Source: Bombyx mori
Lineage: Eukaryota > Arthropoda > Insecta > Lepidoptera > Bombycidae
Length of the DNA: 64,000 nt
Direction of reading: 5' to 3'
Assembly: GCF_030269925.1 (NCBI RefSeq)
Contig: NC_085130.1
Span: 4,848,501-4,912,500 of the forward strand
Positions 63,843-64,000 of the stretch are shown one piece after another; positions within the stretch are counted from its first letter, which is position 1; the number at the start of each line of letters is the position of its first letter. Both the position numbers and the translations under genes were made by a program. A model generated the notes under the pieces. It was not told where the DNA came from. It did not search any database and saw nothing but the letters and a program-made list of their open reading frames with translations.

Positions 63843-64000
63843 ACCGACTATGATGGTGACTGATTATCATCTAATAAGGCTTCATCTTTTCCAGTTCAAG
63901 TCAGCGGAATATAGAAAATTAGTAACAAAGTTCGCTTTATATCCCGCAGAAAGTCTGCGAAAGTCGGGACACTTGTCACAAGTTATCTTTAGTGCGGTAC
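63843..64000. other. window end, unassigned
   Basis: Nothing recognised. Confidence 0.4.

Overview
This window is repeat-dense, AT-rich lepidopteran nuclear DNA, almost certainly from the silkworm Bombyx mori or its close relative B. mandarina. The main evidence is about 30 copies or pieces of the tRNA-derived Bm1-type SINE on both strands. They recur with a shared head (ending in a B-box-like GGTGTTCGAATCCCG), a shared body (ACTGGTGGTAGGACC onwards) and a tail on the AGCAATAAAA theme. Further support comes from Lep1/Helitron-like elements with CTAG ends, many 3' ends of CR1/jockey-like and RTE-like non-LTR retrotransposons, and a DD37D (maT-type) mariner. I see no complete host gene.

Layout. 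0-27 kb is AT-rich DNA with scattered SINEs, Helitron-like elements (4.1-4.8, 7.6, 12.2-12.9, 13.3, 15.4, 16.5 kb), one apparent solo LTR (6.0 kb), a second interspersed repeat called here repeat A (1.7, 14.5, 16.2, 19.2, 22.9, 33.0, 45.7 kb), and 5'-truncated LINE tails. 27.6-29.6 kb is a nested locus: a 5'-truncated R1-clade LINE inserted into a Bm1 copy, flanked by a target-site duplication of about 40 bp. 31.2-32.3 kb is another nested LINE/tRNA-like/SINE locus. 34.65-34.94 kb is a long near-perfect foldback.

35.6-40.6 kb is the main coding feature: a nearly complete, GC-rich, R1-clade non-LTR retrotransposon. Its ORF1 is gag-like with three CCHC/CCHC-like knuckles and its ORF2 has APE endonuclease, reverse transcriptase and a C-terminal CCHC motif. 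The ORFs are joined by a TAATG stop-start overlap. The element is damaged: ORF1 is 5'-truncated into SINE sequence and frame-shifted, ORF2 has one internal amber codon, and the 3' UTR is missing. The amber sits at the same codon in the truncated copy at 27.9-29.3 kb.

41-64 kb continues with SINEs and LINE tails, three more LTR copies or pieces, three U1 snRNA-like pseudogene copies (49.5, 51.9, 60.4 kb) with shared upstream DNA, a 0.6-0.7 kb inverted duplication carrying two of them, and an almost intact mariner (54.05-55.35 kb) whose transposase has a single internal stop.

Possible host coding sequence is limited to short minus-strand candidates for terminal exons (5848-5949, 46776-46924, less likely 1460-1672). 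None is recognised. The elements do not form a pathway. They record successive insertions, and the autonomous-type LINEs are the likely source of the enzymes that mobilised the SINEs.
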